From positions 24,925 to 88,924 of the forward strand of contig CANJMQ010000003.1 in assembly GCA_947475225.1 (NCBI GenBank): a stretch of 64,000 nucleotides of DNA, in the 5' to 3' direction. A program made the position numbers and the translations under genes. Source of the stretch: Bradyrhizobiaceae bacterium. GTDB lineage: Bacteria > Pseudomonadota > Alphaproteobacteria > Rhizobiales > Aestuariivirgaceae. Every line of letters begins with the position of its first letter. Positions within the stretch are counted from its first letter, which is position 1. This document shows, piece after piece, positions 48,201 to 59,498 of this stretch. The notes under the pieces are model-generated. The model was not told where the DNA came from, did not search any database, and saw only the letters and a list, made by a program, of their open reading frames with translations.

Positions 48201-48791
48201 GGCGGCCAGATCGAGTTCTACGCGCTCCTCAACAGCGACGGCACCTCGGTGCGCAAGGGCAAGCTGGTGCTGCGCGACTTCGAGGTGAGGAACGAGGCGG
48301 CCCTTGCCGAACTCGACGCGGGCGGCAAGCCGAAGCGTGATGCGCCGCGCAAGGATGGCCCGCGCCGCGATGCGCTCAGGTTCAAGAAACTGAACCTGCC
48401 CTTCACCTCCGACAGCCGTTTTATCTGCATCGGCGAGGCGCTGGTGCGCGGGCCTGAACTTGGTGCGAGTGCGGCGGGCCTCATCCGCAAGTCGGACGGC
48501 GCAATAGACATTGCCGGCACCATCACGCCTGCCTATGCGCTCAACGCGGCATTGGGCGACATTCCGCTGCTGGGTGACATCATCACCGGTGGCAAGGGGC
48601 AGGGCATCATCGGCGTCACCTTCGCCATGGGCGGCACGGTCGACAAGCCGGAGTTCCAGATGAACCCTGTCTCGGCAGTGGCGCCTGGATTCCTGCGCAA
48701 GTTCTTCGAATACAGCAGCCGCTGCGAGCCCGGGAAGCCCCTCAAGCGAACCGGCAAGGCTGCAGAGGAGCCGGCAAGTCCGGCCCAGTAA
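45246..48791 (+). CDS. Very large AsmA-like (DUF3971/AsmA C-terminal) membrane-anchored protein
   Basis: The 1181-residue protein has one N-terminal helix (about 25-46; YSLMSVLAVLLVLAFAVYVRL) and a long repetitive beta-rich periplasmic region like YhdP/TamB-type lipid-bridge proteins. DUF3971 and AsmA C-terminal-like segments are suggested by IDDLQVRSGNAAVRLKG and INGTFLSGQPIVFRVTP. Such proteins are thought to carry phospholipids from inner to outer membrane. I chose the GTG at 45246 because GGAAGG lies five bases upstream; the frame is open further upstream without support. It is monocistronic. Confidence 0.8.
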   Translation: MAHVWCESGQWNRKTLRRLARISAYSLMSVLAVLLVLAFAVYVRLAQGPVSLDFLRGTVESKINQGLPNMTVAVGGVTLQRDSSVGVPHVLIDDLVLRDKQGAYLASAPHASLGIDESALFSGRVVPTSITLIGPAIRARRSLEGKFALGFDEPAPENESVLIDPGAAGKSDLEGGGGKPAAQPAFNGSGAALIDLISGSADVPGISSINAINIKKASITFFDEANNARWNIHDAELHFIRQPGGFMVEANASVLNSGDEAGDWRASGSADYKRDTHSFSIEARVNDLSPAKISDRIYAFSKLARVDVPLSGKVLMEVTDAGVVTSAVGEFNAAAGVVDLPDYLAGRLNIDEGSLRAEYEPASGSINITDSTLLIGSSHAQMIGRLSPERSPDGRLTAIDISLGARNAAIDAQGSIKNPVVVDQVVFKGRASIDQARLDIDDLQVRSGNAAVRLKGAIAGGDESPAIMIGGRVQQMPAALLKQLWPPIIAEKTRTFVNENVRDGLITAGEFTVKLPADSMAEAKRTRKIPAGAINMSMKMEGVTSGYFKKLPPIVNASGEAKLVDNDFSLKINAADVVLPSGAKGHLASGTMFAKDILAVETMSDFDLDIDAGAQALIEYLDLPDLNLIRHTGLDTTKLQGDATMKVHLAFPMIKPLPPERIKVAVAAKLVNAALKDALPGVDISDGKIDLTMEKGVLSAKGPARIAGIPSEISWQRGPAPDFLQSAVIKATLDGEQRRTLGIDLGTFVRGPVAVTATIDDLADPQGSVDLAADLSEVDMRIQQIGWARPATPKTTAKMSYYSKGEKGPRVEDLEIKGQDLSIKGSMLLAPKRQGLRAASFTEMRLSDVNRFAANVKLTDNVMDVQVTGDSFDARPLIRDLFGGQNRDEASQAAAEAKANSGRTVKVNLTVGRVYANLGEIITSVSGSLVSQSSHLTQAEINGTFLSGQPIVFRVTPVEGGREMRINGRDGGAAIRAANLYSKVAGGQIEFYALLNSDGTSVRKGKLVLRDFEVRNEAALAELDAGGKPKRDAPRKDGPRRDALRFKKLNLPFTSDSRFICIGEALVRGPELGASAAGLIRKSDGAIDIAGTITPAYALNAALGDIPLLGDIITGGKGQGIIGVTFAMGGTVDKPEFQMNPVSAVAPGFLRKFFEYSSRCEPGKPLKRTGKAAEEPASPAQ

Positions 48792-49341
48792 CTGTCCACG
48801 TCAGTGCCGGGTCGCCTGCCGTGAGTACAAGGCGCGAGCGTGACGAACCGCGGGGCACGCGCCCTGTCACTGCTGAACCGTCATTCACGGGACAAGCATT
48901 CTGCAACCATTTGATTCAGTTGATGCCGACCCGTTTCGGCTTTATGCGTTGTCATGAGCGGATGTCGATTGCAGTCCCGTCTGCTCTTTGCCTCTCCCCC
49001 TTCGCCAGTCCGCCGGGGGGAGAGGGCTATTGCACACCAGATGAAACAGGTTTCGACCGTGCGCTTGCAGGGCGCACGCACTGGCTGGTTGTGCGCTGTT
49101 GAATGTTCTGCTGATTGCGGCGTCGCCGTTTTTGCCGTCGTTGTGTCGCGCTGCGGTGCGGGGCCACCCATGTCACCGAAGAGCATTTAACAAGCCTCGG
49201 TTTAGTCAGCAACGTGACAGGAACCGTTTAGTACGGTCACACCTGCTTCAGAGCACGCTTTTAGCGTTCTGGCATCGGCGGATGGAAGTCGGCGTGTGAG
49301 TTGGCACGTCCAGGACGACAGCATCATCAGGGGGGTTACCG
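48792..49341. other. Intergenic region with a CT/GA-rich repeat
   Basis: About 550 bp between the AsmA-like gene and the small gene at 49342. No reading frame with family signature is present. A CCTCTCCCCC...GGGGGGAGAGG inverted repeat lies at 48991-49025. The remainder is low in structure to my eye, with one AT-rich stretch near 49180-49260 that may hold the next promoter. Confidence 0.5.
48991..49025. repeat. CCTCTCCCCC/GGGGGAGAGG inverted repeat
   Basis: CCTCTCCCCC and GGGGGGAGAGG flank a 14-base spacer. A related unit lies at 53862-53890 and a weaker one near 41265-41300, so it looks like a dispersed intergenic repeat. Confidence 0.5.
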
Positions 49342-49638
49342 ATGGAATACGATAAGGCGCTGGTCAATGTGCTGGAACCCGGCATCGCCCGCACTGGTAC
49401 CGCCACCGACAGGATGCAGGAAGAGGAGATCGGTATCACCAAGGGTTTGCCCACTCCGCATCGCGGGCGGTCCAAGTATCCGTTCCGTGACATGGAATTG
49501 GGCGATTCGTTTTTTGCTCCCGGCGGTTCCGTGATTGGTCTTCACGGCTGCGCGCGCCGCCATCGGCCGATGCGCTTCACCTGCCGATCGATTGTCGAGA
49601 ATGGTGTGCCCGGGGTGAGGGTGTGGCGATACCTCTAG
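49342..49638 (+). CDS. Hypothetical small protein
   Basis: The 98-residue protein contains PHRGRSKYPFRDMELGDSFF (about 39-58), a pattern seen in small phage- or plasmid-associated proteins, and ends RFTCRSIVENGVPGVRVWRYL. I do not recognise a family with certainty. The ATG at 49342 follows a GGGGGG tract at a suitable distance. It may be a DNA-binding or regulatory protein, but nothing here proves it. It stands alone between unrelated genes. Confidence 0.55.
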   Translation: MEYDKALVNVLEPGIARTGTATDRMQEEEIGITKGLPTPHRGRSKYPFRDMELGDSFFAPGGSVIGLHGCARRHRPMRFTCRSIVENGVPGVRVWRYL

Positions 49639-49717
49639 CGCGGTTGAAAGGATAGTCCCTTGCCCGCGGCTGTCGCACTTGCTGGACCCGCGCCGGGGGA
49701 GATGTATAATCCGCACC

Positions 49718-50068
49718 ATGAATCATCCGTCCCCCCGCGACGTCGTGAACCGCCAGCTGGAGGTTTACAACGCCCATGACATCGAAGGCTATTGCGCACT
49801 CTTCGCGCCTGAGGCCACGATCTCCGATCTCGTGACCGGCCAGATGATCTGCAATGGCCTCGACGATATCCGCGACGTCTACACCAGGCGTTTTGCTGAA
49901 AATCCCGGCCTCCGCTGCACCGTCCACCAGCGCCTCGAAGCACCGACCCATGCCATCGACAAGGAAACTGTCTATGGCCTGCCTGCAGGCCCTCTGCACA
50001 TCATGGCCATCTACGAGGTGCGCGAGGGATTGATCAGGAGCCTCAAGTTCATTCGCTGGACGGACTGA
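49718..50068 (+). CDS. NTF2-like / SnoaL-like domain protein
   Basis: The 116-residue protein matches the NTF2-like superfamily of small cone-shaped alpha+beta folds (NRQLEVYNAHDIEGYCALFAPEATISDLVTGQMICNGLDDIRDVYTRRF). Members include isomerases, hydrolases and ligand-binding proteins, so substrate cannot be assigned. The start at 49718 matches the family beginning. It precedes the broken GNAT gene on the opposite strand. Confidence 0.75.
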   Translation: MNHPSPRDVVNRQLEVYNAHDIEGYCALFAPEATISDLVTGQMICNGLDDIRDVYTRRFAENPGLRCTVHQRLEAPTHAIDKETVYGLPAGPLHIMAIYEVREGLIRSLKFIRWTD

Positions 50069-50124
50069 TTATCTCGAGACGATGTCCTTGCGGCTTTCGG
50101 CGGGATGACGGCACTGCGTGACAG

Positions 50125-50964
50125 TCATCCCAGTTCAAATGTGGTCATCCCGAACACCTTCGCCGTGTTCAGGTCCGGTGCGGGCCCGCGATACATCCGT
50201 GCCGTCTCGAACATCGGTTTCAGCCCCAGTGACACTGCGAGGTCTACCGCCGCCCGGTTGGTTCCCGGCGTATCGAGGAAAATCATCCCCTCGGCCACCC
50301 GGGTCAGCAGCCCGCGCAGGATGGTTTCGGCATCCGCCACATTGGCCGCGAACAGCGGCCCCACCTTCCAGCCTTCATGGCACTGGCGCACCACGCCATA
50401 GCCTGCGATCTGGCCATGGCGGCGAAGCGCCAGTCCGTCGTAGCGCAGCCAATCGGCCAGGAACGCCTGCCGCGGAGCAGGGAAGAGCTGGTGGTCCTGC
50501 TCGAAGCGGTCGATGGCTTCGGCGTCGGCGGCGGACAGCGAAGTCAGTGCGGCATCGCTGTGCGCATATCCCGCAGGCAGCAATCCGCCGTGCCGGATGT
50601 TCTCATGTGCCAGCTCGAAGCCGGATTTTCGGTAGCTGCCCTGCTGCGCCTTCACGCCATCGAGGCCGATGGTTCGCGCGGGCTTCCGCTCCAGCGCCTC
50701 ATTCCACAGCGCGATGCCAAGTCCCCTGCCGCGATGGTCGGGCCGGCAGATGTAGAAGCCGAGGAAGCCGAAGGATGGGCCATAATGCACCAGCGAGATG
50801 GTGGCCACCAGTTCGCCGTCCACCTTCAGCCCGAGGAAGCCTTGCGGGTCTTGCGCTGCGAAGGCTTCGGCGTCGTGGAGGCCGGGGTTCCAGCCCTCGC
50901 GGCGAGCCTAGTCCACGGCGGTGCGGATGCCCTCCATGTCAAGAAACCCGATGTCGTAGCCCAT
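50125..50964 (-). pseudogene. GNAT acetyltransferase interrupted by an amber stop
   Basis: The full-length frame from the ATG at 50964 would give about 279 codons of a two-domain GNAT protein. It has GAGGGG upstream and reads MGYDIGFLDMEGIRTAVD, then TAG at 50908-50910, then ARREGWNPGLHDAEAFAAQDPQGFLGL. In homologues Trp often occupies the stop position, so a single TGG-to-TAG change would explain it. The rest is intact, with acetyl-CoA binding RPDHRGRGLGIAL and a second GNAT-like domain (about 150-275). It could be a true pseudogene, a sequencing error, or a case of readthrough. A truncated protein from a GTG near 50823 is possible. Confidence 0.7.
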
Positions 50965-51041
50965 GCCGCCCCTCAGCGCTTTTCGGATGCGTGTGCCTTT
51001 GAATCATCTTAAGCCCTGTTGCAAGACCGTAGGATTCACCG

Positions 51042-52388
51042 ATGCAGACCCTCGCAGAGCTTTCCAGACAGCTGGCCGAACACAAAGTCACCTCCCGCGA
51101 CCTCGTTGAGCGCTCGCTCGCGCTGATCGCCGATCCGGCGGGCGAGGGGGCTCGCACTTTTACCGCTGTTGATCCTCAGGGAGCCCGCGCCGCCGCGGAC
51201 CTCGCGGACCTGCAGAGGAGGCGCGGTCGCCAGGTGTCGCCGCTCGCCGGCATTCCATTCTCCTCGAAGGATATCTTCGACCTCGCGGGCGAGGTGACGA
51301 CCGCAGGCTCCAAGGTGCTGCGCAATGCCGCTCCGGCCAAGGCCGATGCCACCGCCATCGCCCGGCTGAAAGACGTTGGCATGATCGTCATCGGCCGCAC
51401 CAACATGACCGAGTTTGCCTATTCCGGCGTCGGCCTCAACCCGCATTATGGAACGCCGCGTTCGCCTTATGACCGGACGACAGGTCGCATTCCCGGCGGC
51501 TCGTCCGCGGGCGCTGCCGTCTCGGTGGCGGATGGCATGGTGAGCCTGGGAATTGGCACCGACACCGGCGGCTCCTGCCGTGTTCCCGCGTCCTATTGCG
51601 GCATCGTCGGCTACAAGTCGAGCCACGGCCGGGTCCCGCTCACCGGCTGCAACCCCTTGTCCTTCAGCTTCGACACCATCGGCCCGCTGGCCAACACGGT
51701 CGCCTGCTGCGCCATGGCGGATGCCGCGATGGCCGGCGACTGGGACGGCGTGGTGCCGGAGCGGCATGCAAGGGGCCTGCGCCTCGCGGTGCTCAGGGAT
51801 TTCGTGCTCGATGGACTGTCGCCTCAGGTGGAGCGCGACTTCGACCGTGCCCTGAAGGCGCTTCAGGCCGCGGGTGCGGTGCTGAGCGACATGAGTTTCC
51901 CCGAACTGCGCGAACTTCCCACGATCAATTCCAAGGGTGGCATCGTGGCGGCGGAGGCCTTCGCCACCCACCGCGCCCGCATTGCTGCGGCGGGAGCGGA
52001 CTATGATCCGCGCGTTCGTTTCCGAATCGAACTGGCGGCGTCGATCTCGGCCGCCGACTATCTCGACCACATGGCGCGGCGGCGCGAGATGATCGCGCTC
52101 TTCGCGGCCCGCTTCCAGGGCTTCGACGCGGTGCTGCTGCCCACCACCCTCAACACGCCGCCGGCGATTGCCGAGCTTGCCGAGGACAAGGATTATGTCC
52201 GCTTCAACGCCATGAGCCTTCGCAACACCTATGTCGGCAACTTCATCAATGGCTGCGCCATTTCGCTGCCCATGCAGGAGAGCGGAGAGGCGCCCTGCGG
52301 GCTCATGTCCATGGCGCCGTGGGGCCACGACCGCGATCTTTTCGGGGTGGCAGGGGCACTGGAGCGGGTGCTGCGGGCAGAAAATTGA
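51042..52388 (+). CDS. Amidase signature family enzyme
   Basis: The 448-residue enzyme has the complete amidase signature triad: K76 (FSSKDIF), cis-Ser S154 (GGSSAG) and nucleophile S178 (GTDTGGSCRVPAS). These hydrolyse amides, allophanate, malonamate or aryl-acylamides, and the substrate is not predictable from this sequence. It is not GatA, because the conserved tRNA-dependent partners (gatB, gatC) are absent next to it. It lies alone between the GNAT pseudogene (opposite strand) and recA. Confidence 0.88.
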   Translation: MQTLAELSRQLAEHKVTSRDLVERSLALIADPAGEGARTFTAVDPQGARAAADLADLQRRRGRQVSPLAGIPFSSKDIFDLAGEVTTAGSKVLRNAAPAKADATAIARLKDVGMIVIGRTNMTEFAYSGVGLNPHYGTPRSPYDRTTGRIPGGSSAGAAVSVADGMVSLGIGTDTGGSCRVPASYCGIVGYKSSHGRVPLTGCNPLSFSFDTIGPLANTVACCAMADAAMAGDWDGVVPERHARGLRLAVLRDFVLDGLSPQVERDFDRALKALQAAGAVLSDMSFPELRELPTINSKGGIVAAEAFATHRARIAAAGADYDPRVRFRIELAASISAADYLDHMARRREMIALFAARFQGFDAVLLPTTLNTPPAIAELAEDKDYVRFNAMSLRNTYVGNFINGCAISLPMQESGEAPCGLMSMAPWGHDRDLFGVAGALERVLRAEN

Positions 52389-52527
52389 TTCTCGCATGGT
52401 GCGAAAATTTCGACAAAAACATGGTTACTCCGTATACGGCATGTTGTTCCGGTATGTTCCGCTTTCGTGCGACATTAATGCCTTTATATCAGATACTTAA
52501 GGCTGTTCTATTTTCCCCTTGCATCGC

Positions 52528-52553
52528 GAACAGAAATAGAACATAGTTCGAAC
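52528..52553. promoter_or_regulatory. Two overlapping LexA (SOS) boxes upstream of recA
   Basis: GAAC-N7-GAAC-N7-GAAC: the sequence GAACAGAAATAGAAC (52528-52542) overlaps GAACATAGTTCGAAC (52539-52553) by the middle GAAC. Each is a perfect match to the alphaproteobacterial SOS box (GAAC/GTTC spaced by seven bases). They end about 65 bp before the recA ATG. Confidence 0.85.
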
Positions 52554-52618
52554 AACGGTAACGCGGCGGGGCTGAGACAGCCGCCGGTGGACCCACTGGA
52601 CAGCAAGGAGTAAACCGA

Positions 52619-53692
52619 ATGGCACAATCGTCGAATCTGCGGGTCATTGATAATTCCATGGACAAGAACAAGGCACTTGATGCGGCCCTGAGCCAGATTG
52701 AGCGGGCATTCGGCAAGGGCTCCATCATGAAGCTCGGTGCCTCCTCTGCGCTGGAGATTGAGGCCATTTCCACGGGCTCGCTGGGCCTCGACATCGCGCT
52801 CGGCATCGGCGGCTTGCCGCGTGGCCGCGTCGTTGAAATCTACGGGCCTGAATCATCGGGCAAGACCACCCTCGCGCTGCAGACCATCGCCGAAGCCCAG
52901 AAGCGCGGCGGCATCTGTGCCTTCGTCGACGCCGAACATGCTCTTGACCCCGTTTATGCGAGGAAGCTCGGCGTCAAGGTCGATGATCTGCTGATCTCTC
53001 AGCCCGACACCGGCGAACAGGGCCTCGAGATTGCTGACACGTTGGTGCGCTCCGGCGCCATCGAGGTTCTGGTGATCGACTCGGTCGCGGCGTTGACGCC
53101 GCGCGCCGAACTCGAAGGTGAGATGGGCGACCAGCTGCCGGGCCTCCAGGCCCGCCTGATGAGCCAGGCGCTCCGCAAGCTGACTGGTTCGATCTCCAAG
53201 ACCAACTGCATGGTCATCTTCATCAACCAGATCCGCATGAAGATCGGCGTGATGTTCGGCTCGCCCGAAACCACCACCGGTGGCAATGCGCTGAAGTTCT
53301 ATGCCTCCGTCCGCCTCGACATCCGCCGCATCGGCGCCATCAAGGACCGTGACGAGGTGGTGGGCAACCAGACCCGCGTGAAGGTGGTCAAGAACAAGGT
53401 GGCGCCTCCCTTCAAGCAGGTTGAGTTTGACATCATGTACGGTGAGGGCATTTCCAAGGTTGGCGAGCTGATCGACCTCGGCGTCACTGCTGGCGTGGTT
53501 GAGAAGTCGGGCTCGTGGTTCTCCTACAATGGCGAGCGCATCGGGCAGGGGCGTGAAAACGCCAAGACCTTCCTTCGCCAGAACCCGGACATGGCCAACG
53601 CCATCGAGGCCACCATCCGTGGCAATGCCGGTATCGTCGCCGCCGCACTGAGCAATGGTGCGGAAAAGGAAGACGCCGACTCCGACGACTGA
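52619..53692 (+). CDS. recA: Recombinase RecA
   Basis: RecA forms filaments on single-stranded DNA, promotes strand exchange and triggers LexA self-cleavage. The 357-residue protein has Walker A GPESSGKT (about 76-84), Walker [11 protein letters not shown], the L1 and L2 loop regions ([38 protein letters not shown]), and an acidic C-terminus (EKEDADSDD) that modulates DNA access. Overlapping SOS boxes upstream and a terminator downstream make it an independently regulated unit. Confidence 0.98.
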   Translation: MAQSSNLRVIDNSMDKNKALDAALSQIERAFGKGSIMKLGASSALEIEAISTGSLGLDIALGIGGLPRGRVVEIYGPESSGKTTLALQTIAEAQKRGGICAFVDAEHALDPVYARKLGVKVDDLLISQPDTGEQGLEIADTLVRSGAIEVLVIDSVAALTPRAELEGEMGDQLPGLQARLMSQALRKLTGSISKTNCMVIFINQIRMKIGVMFGSPETTTGGNALKFYASVRLDIRRIGAIKDRDEVVGNQTRVKVVKNKVAPPFKQVEFDIMYGEGISKVGELIDLGVTAGVVEKSGSWFSYNGERIGQGRENAKTFLRQNPDMANAIEATIRGNAGIVAAALSNGAEKEDADSDD

Positions 53693-53782
53693 CCGTCTCC
53701 TCCAGGTCAATCCAGAGAAACCGGACGCCACGCCCCAATGGCGTCCGGATGCCCACGGTGTTAGCCCCACACCGCTTGAGCC

Positions 53783-53820
53783 GGCGCCCTCCGCTGCCCC
53801 GTGGAGGGCGCCGTTCGTTT
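53783..53820 (+). terminator. Rho-independent terminator of recA
   Basis: GGCGCCCTCC (53783-53792) and GGAGGGCGCC (53803-53812) form a perfect 10-bp stem around a 10-base loop, followed by GTTCGTTTT. It lies about 90 bp after the recA stop. Confidence 0.85.
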
Positions 53821-53861
53821 TCGGGCTGGCTTTTCCGCTTCCCTTCCACCACTCTGGCCCT

Positions 53862-53890
53862 CCCTCTTTCCCCAGCTGCGGGGGAGAGGG
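53862..53890. repeat. CCCTCTTTCCCC/GGGGGAGAGGG inverted repeat
   Basis: A short inverted repeat similar to that at 48991, between recA and alaS. It may be a second terminator or a dispersed intergenic repeat. Confidence 0.5.
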
Positions 53891-53996
53891 GGAACAGGGT
53901 CCGCTCGAGCGTGGGCGAGGGGCAAGATGGGTGGACAGCGCCGCCTCCCCCCATTAAGACCCCCTCAAACTCTTCATTTCATTTGCCGGGCGTACC

Positions 53997-56660
<2,664 letters not shown>

Positions 56661-56685
56661 CCCAATGCGCACGTCAAAATCTCAT

Positions 56686-56710
56686 CATCGCCGGGCCTGA
56701 CCCGGCGATG
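56686..56710 (+). terminator. Hairpin after alaS
   Basis: CATCGCCGGG and CCCGGCGATG form a perfect 10-bp stem around a 5-base loop, 25 bp after the alaS stop. The T-run is absent, so its strength is uncertain. Confidence 0.5.
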
Positions 56711-56721
56711 CTTGTTGGCCG

Positions 56722-56753
56722 AAAAGAAAAACATGCCCGGGTCGCGCCCGGGC
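56722..56753 (-). terminator. Rho-independent terminator of gfa
   Basis: On the minus strand GCCCGGG and CCCGGGC (56735-56753) form the stem, followed by TTTTTCTTTT. It lies about 40 bp beyond the gfa stop. Confidence 0.8.
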
Positions 56754-56793
56754 CTGATGAATGGGGTGGGGTGACGCCTAACAAGGCGAGGAC

Positions 56794-57270
56794 CTAATCC
56801 TTCACCGGCCACTCTGCCGTGTCATGGTCCGGGTGCTGCAGCGAGCCCAGCTTGACGAGGTCTTGCGGCGTGCGGTCATCCTCCGTCCGCTTGGCGGCAA
56901 GGCCTGGCAGGCTGTCCGCCCAGGTGAGCTTGCTCTCCACCCCCACCACATGATCCGGCGCTGCGGCGTTCGGGTCATCGAGCGAGCCGATGGCGATTTC
57001 GATCGGGCCATAGTCGTCCTCCAGCATGAACAGCGGCGTGCCGCAGTCACGGCAGAAGCCGCGCGCCACCACCGGCGAGGAGCGGAATGTGGCAGGCGTG
57101 CCGCGTGTCCAACGGAAGCGCTCCGGGGCCACGCTGACGAGCGGAGCCCCAAAGGACCCGAAGGCCTTCTGGCACATGCGGCAGTGGCAGAAGCCAGCCC
57201 CGCCAAGCTGCCCTTCGATGCGATAGCGCACTGCGCCGCACTGGCATCCTCCGGTGTGTATTTCGGTCAT
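56794..57270 (-). CDS. GFA family glutathione-dependent formaldehyde-activating-type protein
   Basis: The 158-residue protein has the GFA/CENP-V fold zinc sites [10 protein letters not shown] (N-terminal CxC), HCRMCQ and [10 protein letters not shown]. Gfa was described as accelerating S-hydroxymethylglutathione formation, but most members are of unproven function. Extra text in the C-terminus is variable. The long rightward open frame antisense to it (from 56824) is a shadow of the kup frame. It diverges from kup by about 140 bp. Confidence 0.85.
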   Translation of the reverse strand: MTEIHTGGCQCGAVRYRIEGQLGGAGFCHCRMCQKAFGSFGAPLVSVAPERFRWTRGTPATFRSSPVVARGFCRDCGTPLFMLEDDYGPIEIAIGSLDDPNAAAPDHVVGVESKLTWADSLPGLAAKRTEDDRTPQDLVKLGSLQHPDHDTAEWPVKD

Positions 57271-57414
57271 GTTCGTCTCCTCACGTGCTTGGTAAGTAGG
57301 TCTTACGCTTCGGAAATTGCAAGGCTGACCTTACGGAATTGCGCGCGTGAACCTTGGCGCGCAGGCGCATATCACCGCTCCTGCTGCGCTGCAGCATCAA
57401 CCAGGAGGGTCATC

Positions 57415-59337
57415 TTGACCACATTGCAGGACACCGGGGAGGCTTCGGACGAAGCCGCAAATCATGGTCACGGCTCCCGGTCGCCGGGCTTTCTCATTCT
57501 CGCACTGGGTTGCATCGGTGTCGTCTATGGCGACATCGGTACAAGCCCGCTCTATGCGCTGCGCGAGGCCATTCTCGCGGGCATGCGGCAGGACGGTTCC
57601 ATATCGGAGGCGCTGGTGCATGGCGTTCTCTCCCTCATCATCTGGGCGCTCATCCTCGTCGTCACTGTCAAATATGTCCTCATCCTGCTCAATGCCGACA
57701 ATAAGGGCGAGGGCGGCACGCTCTCCCTCATGGCGCTGGCGCAGCGCGCCTTCGGCAGATCCATCACATGGATCGCGGTGCTCGGCATGATCGGGGCGGC
57801 GTTGTTCTATGGCGACGCCATCATCACGCCGGCGATCTCCGTGCTCTCCGCCGTCGAGGGCCTCAACGTCATCACGCCTGATTTCGAGCCCTACGTGTTG
57901 CCCCTCACGTTGGTCATCATCCTCGGCCTTTTTCTTATCCAGTCGCAAGGTACGGGCCGGGTTGCGGCCTTCTTCGGGCCCATCACTCTCGTCTGGTTCG
58001 CCGCACTGGCTGCTGTGGGCCTCTGGCACATCTCCGACAATCCCTCGGTGCTCATGGCCTTCAATCCGCTCAAGGCCGTTCACTTTCTCGCGCATCACGG
58101 CGTCATCGGTCTCGTCGTGCTCGGCGCCGTCTTCCTCGCGGTGACGGGTGCCGAGGCGCTCTATGCCGACCTTGGCCATTTTGGCAAACGCCCGATCCAG
58201 GCAGCTTGGCTGGTCATCGTGCTGCCCGCACTGGTGCTCAACTATCTTGGTCAGGGCGCGCTGTTGCTGGCCAATCCCGCGGCGATCGACAATCCCTTCT
58301 ACCGCATGATGCCGGGCTGGGCGCTGCTGCCCATGGTGCTGATGGCGTCCGCCGCCACCATCATCGCGTCGCAGGCTGTCATCACCGGCGCCTATTCGCT
58401 GACCCAGCAGGCGATCCAGCTCGGCCTTCTGCCGCGTATGGAAATCCGCTTCACCTCGGAGTCGCATGCCGGGCAGACCTACCTCCCGCAGGTGAACTGG
58501 CTGCTGCTTGCGGGCGTCATCGTGCTGGTGCTGGCCTTCAAGTCATCCAGTGCGCTCGCTCATGCCTATGGCATCGCGGTTACCGGCACCATGGTGGTGA
58601 CGGCCATGATGGCGGTCGCGGTGATGTGGAAGCACTGGAAGTGGCCACTGTGGCTTGTGCTGCCCATCATGCTGCCGCTGCTGGCGCTTGATCTCGTCTT
58701 CTTCGGCGCCAATTCGATGAAAATCCTCGAGGGCGGCTGGATGCCTCTGGTCCTAGGTGCCGCCATCTTCCTGCTGATGTGGACATGGCGCGAGGGCTCT
58801 CGCCTTCTGGCGGAAAAGACGCGCCTGTCGGAAGTGCCGCTCAAGGATCTTATCGCCTCGCTCACCAAGCGCCCGCCGTCGACCGTGCCCGGTACGGCGG
58901 TGTTCCTCACAGGCGATTCCGAAAGCGCGCCCACGGCCCTGCTGCACAGCCTCAAGCATTACAAGGTGCTGCATGAGCGCAACGTGGTATTCACCGTCAA
59001 GACTGCCACGGTTCCCGTTGTGCAGGAGGTGCGGCGGTTGAAGATTGACCAGCTCTCCGAGCATTTCTGGCGCATCGAGGCAACGTTCGGCTACATGGAG
59101 AATCCCAATGTTCCCGCAACGCTGCTGTCGATTCCGAAAAAGCAAATGAGCTTCTCGATGATGGACACCTCATTCTTCCTGTCGCGCCGCAGCGTGCGTG
59201 CCTCCAAGTACCAGGGCATGCCGGTGTGGCAGGACAAGCTGTTCATCATGATGGCGCGCAACGCCAATGACGCCAGCAGCTACTTCCGCCTTCCGCCCGG
59301 CCGCGTGATCGAGGTGGGGAGTCAGGTGACGGTGTGA
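57415..59337 (+). CDS. kup: Potassium uptake permease Kup
   Basis: Kup is a 12-helix K+:H+ symporter. The 640-residue protein begins [20 protein letters not shown] and shows the family signatures [61 protein letters not shown] and [18 protein letters not shown]; a cytoplasmic C-terminal domain follows (about 475-640). I set the start at the TTG at 57415 because AGGAGGG lies five bases upstream; the frame is open far upstream, but that part is antisense to gfa. It precedes a cysteine-rich gene by 160 bp. Confidence 0.93.
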   Translation: MTTLQDTGEASDEAANHGHGSRSPGFLILALGCIGVVYGDIGTSPLYALREAILAGMRQDGSISEALVHGVLSLIIWALILVVTVKYVLILLNADNKGEGGTLSLMALAQRAFGRSITWIAVLGMIGAALFYGDAIITPAISVLSAVEGLNVITPDFEPYVLPLTLVIILGLFLIQSQGTGRVAAFFGPITLVWFAALAAVGLWHISDNPSVLMAFNPLKAVHFLAHHGVIGLVVLGAVFLAVTGAEALYADLGHFGKRPIQAAWLVIVLPALVLNYLGQGALLLANPAAIDNPFYRMMPGWALLPMVLMASAATIIASQAVITGAYSLTQQAIQLGLLPRMEIRFTSESHAGQTYLPQVNWLLLAGVIVLVLAFKSSSALAHAYGIAVTGTMVVTAMMAVAVMWKHWKWPLWLVLPIMLPLLALDLVFFGANSMKILEGGWMPLVLGAAIFLLMWTWREGSRLLAEKTRLSEVPLKDLIASLTKRPPSTVPGTAVFLTGDSESAPTALLHSLKHYKVLHERNVVFTVKTATVPVVQEVRRLKIDQLSEHFWRIEATFGYMENPNVPATLLSIPKKQMSFSMMDTSFFLSRRSVRASKYQGMPVWQDKLFIMMARNANDASSYFRLPPGRVIEVGSQVTV

Positions 59338-59498
59338 GCCGGGCGGCGGCGCGCGCAGTGGCCGTGCAACATCCACCCGACGGAGCCGCAAACTCAACGC
59401 GGCTATAACAACCCATGATTGAGATATGTCGCGCTCATCGACAAATCACGGTTGTTGTCCTATCGGTGAAGACGCGTGGGAAATTGAAAGGCATGACG

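Noticed and set aside
49099..49299. Possible 66-codon gene
   Set aside because: No family resemblance and no ribosome binding site; composition fits random GC-rich sequence.
56824..57414. Extra 197 codons in front of kup
   Set aside because: They are antisense to gfa and lack any family signature; the TTG at 57415 with AGGAGGG fits Kup length.
59415..59498. Longer N-terminus for the second cysteine-rich protein
   Set aside because: It would place charged, non-signal sequence before the hydrophobic export segment; the ATG at 59499 has a better-spaced ribosome binding site.
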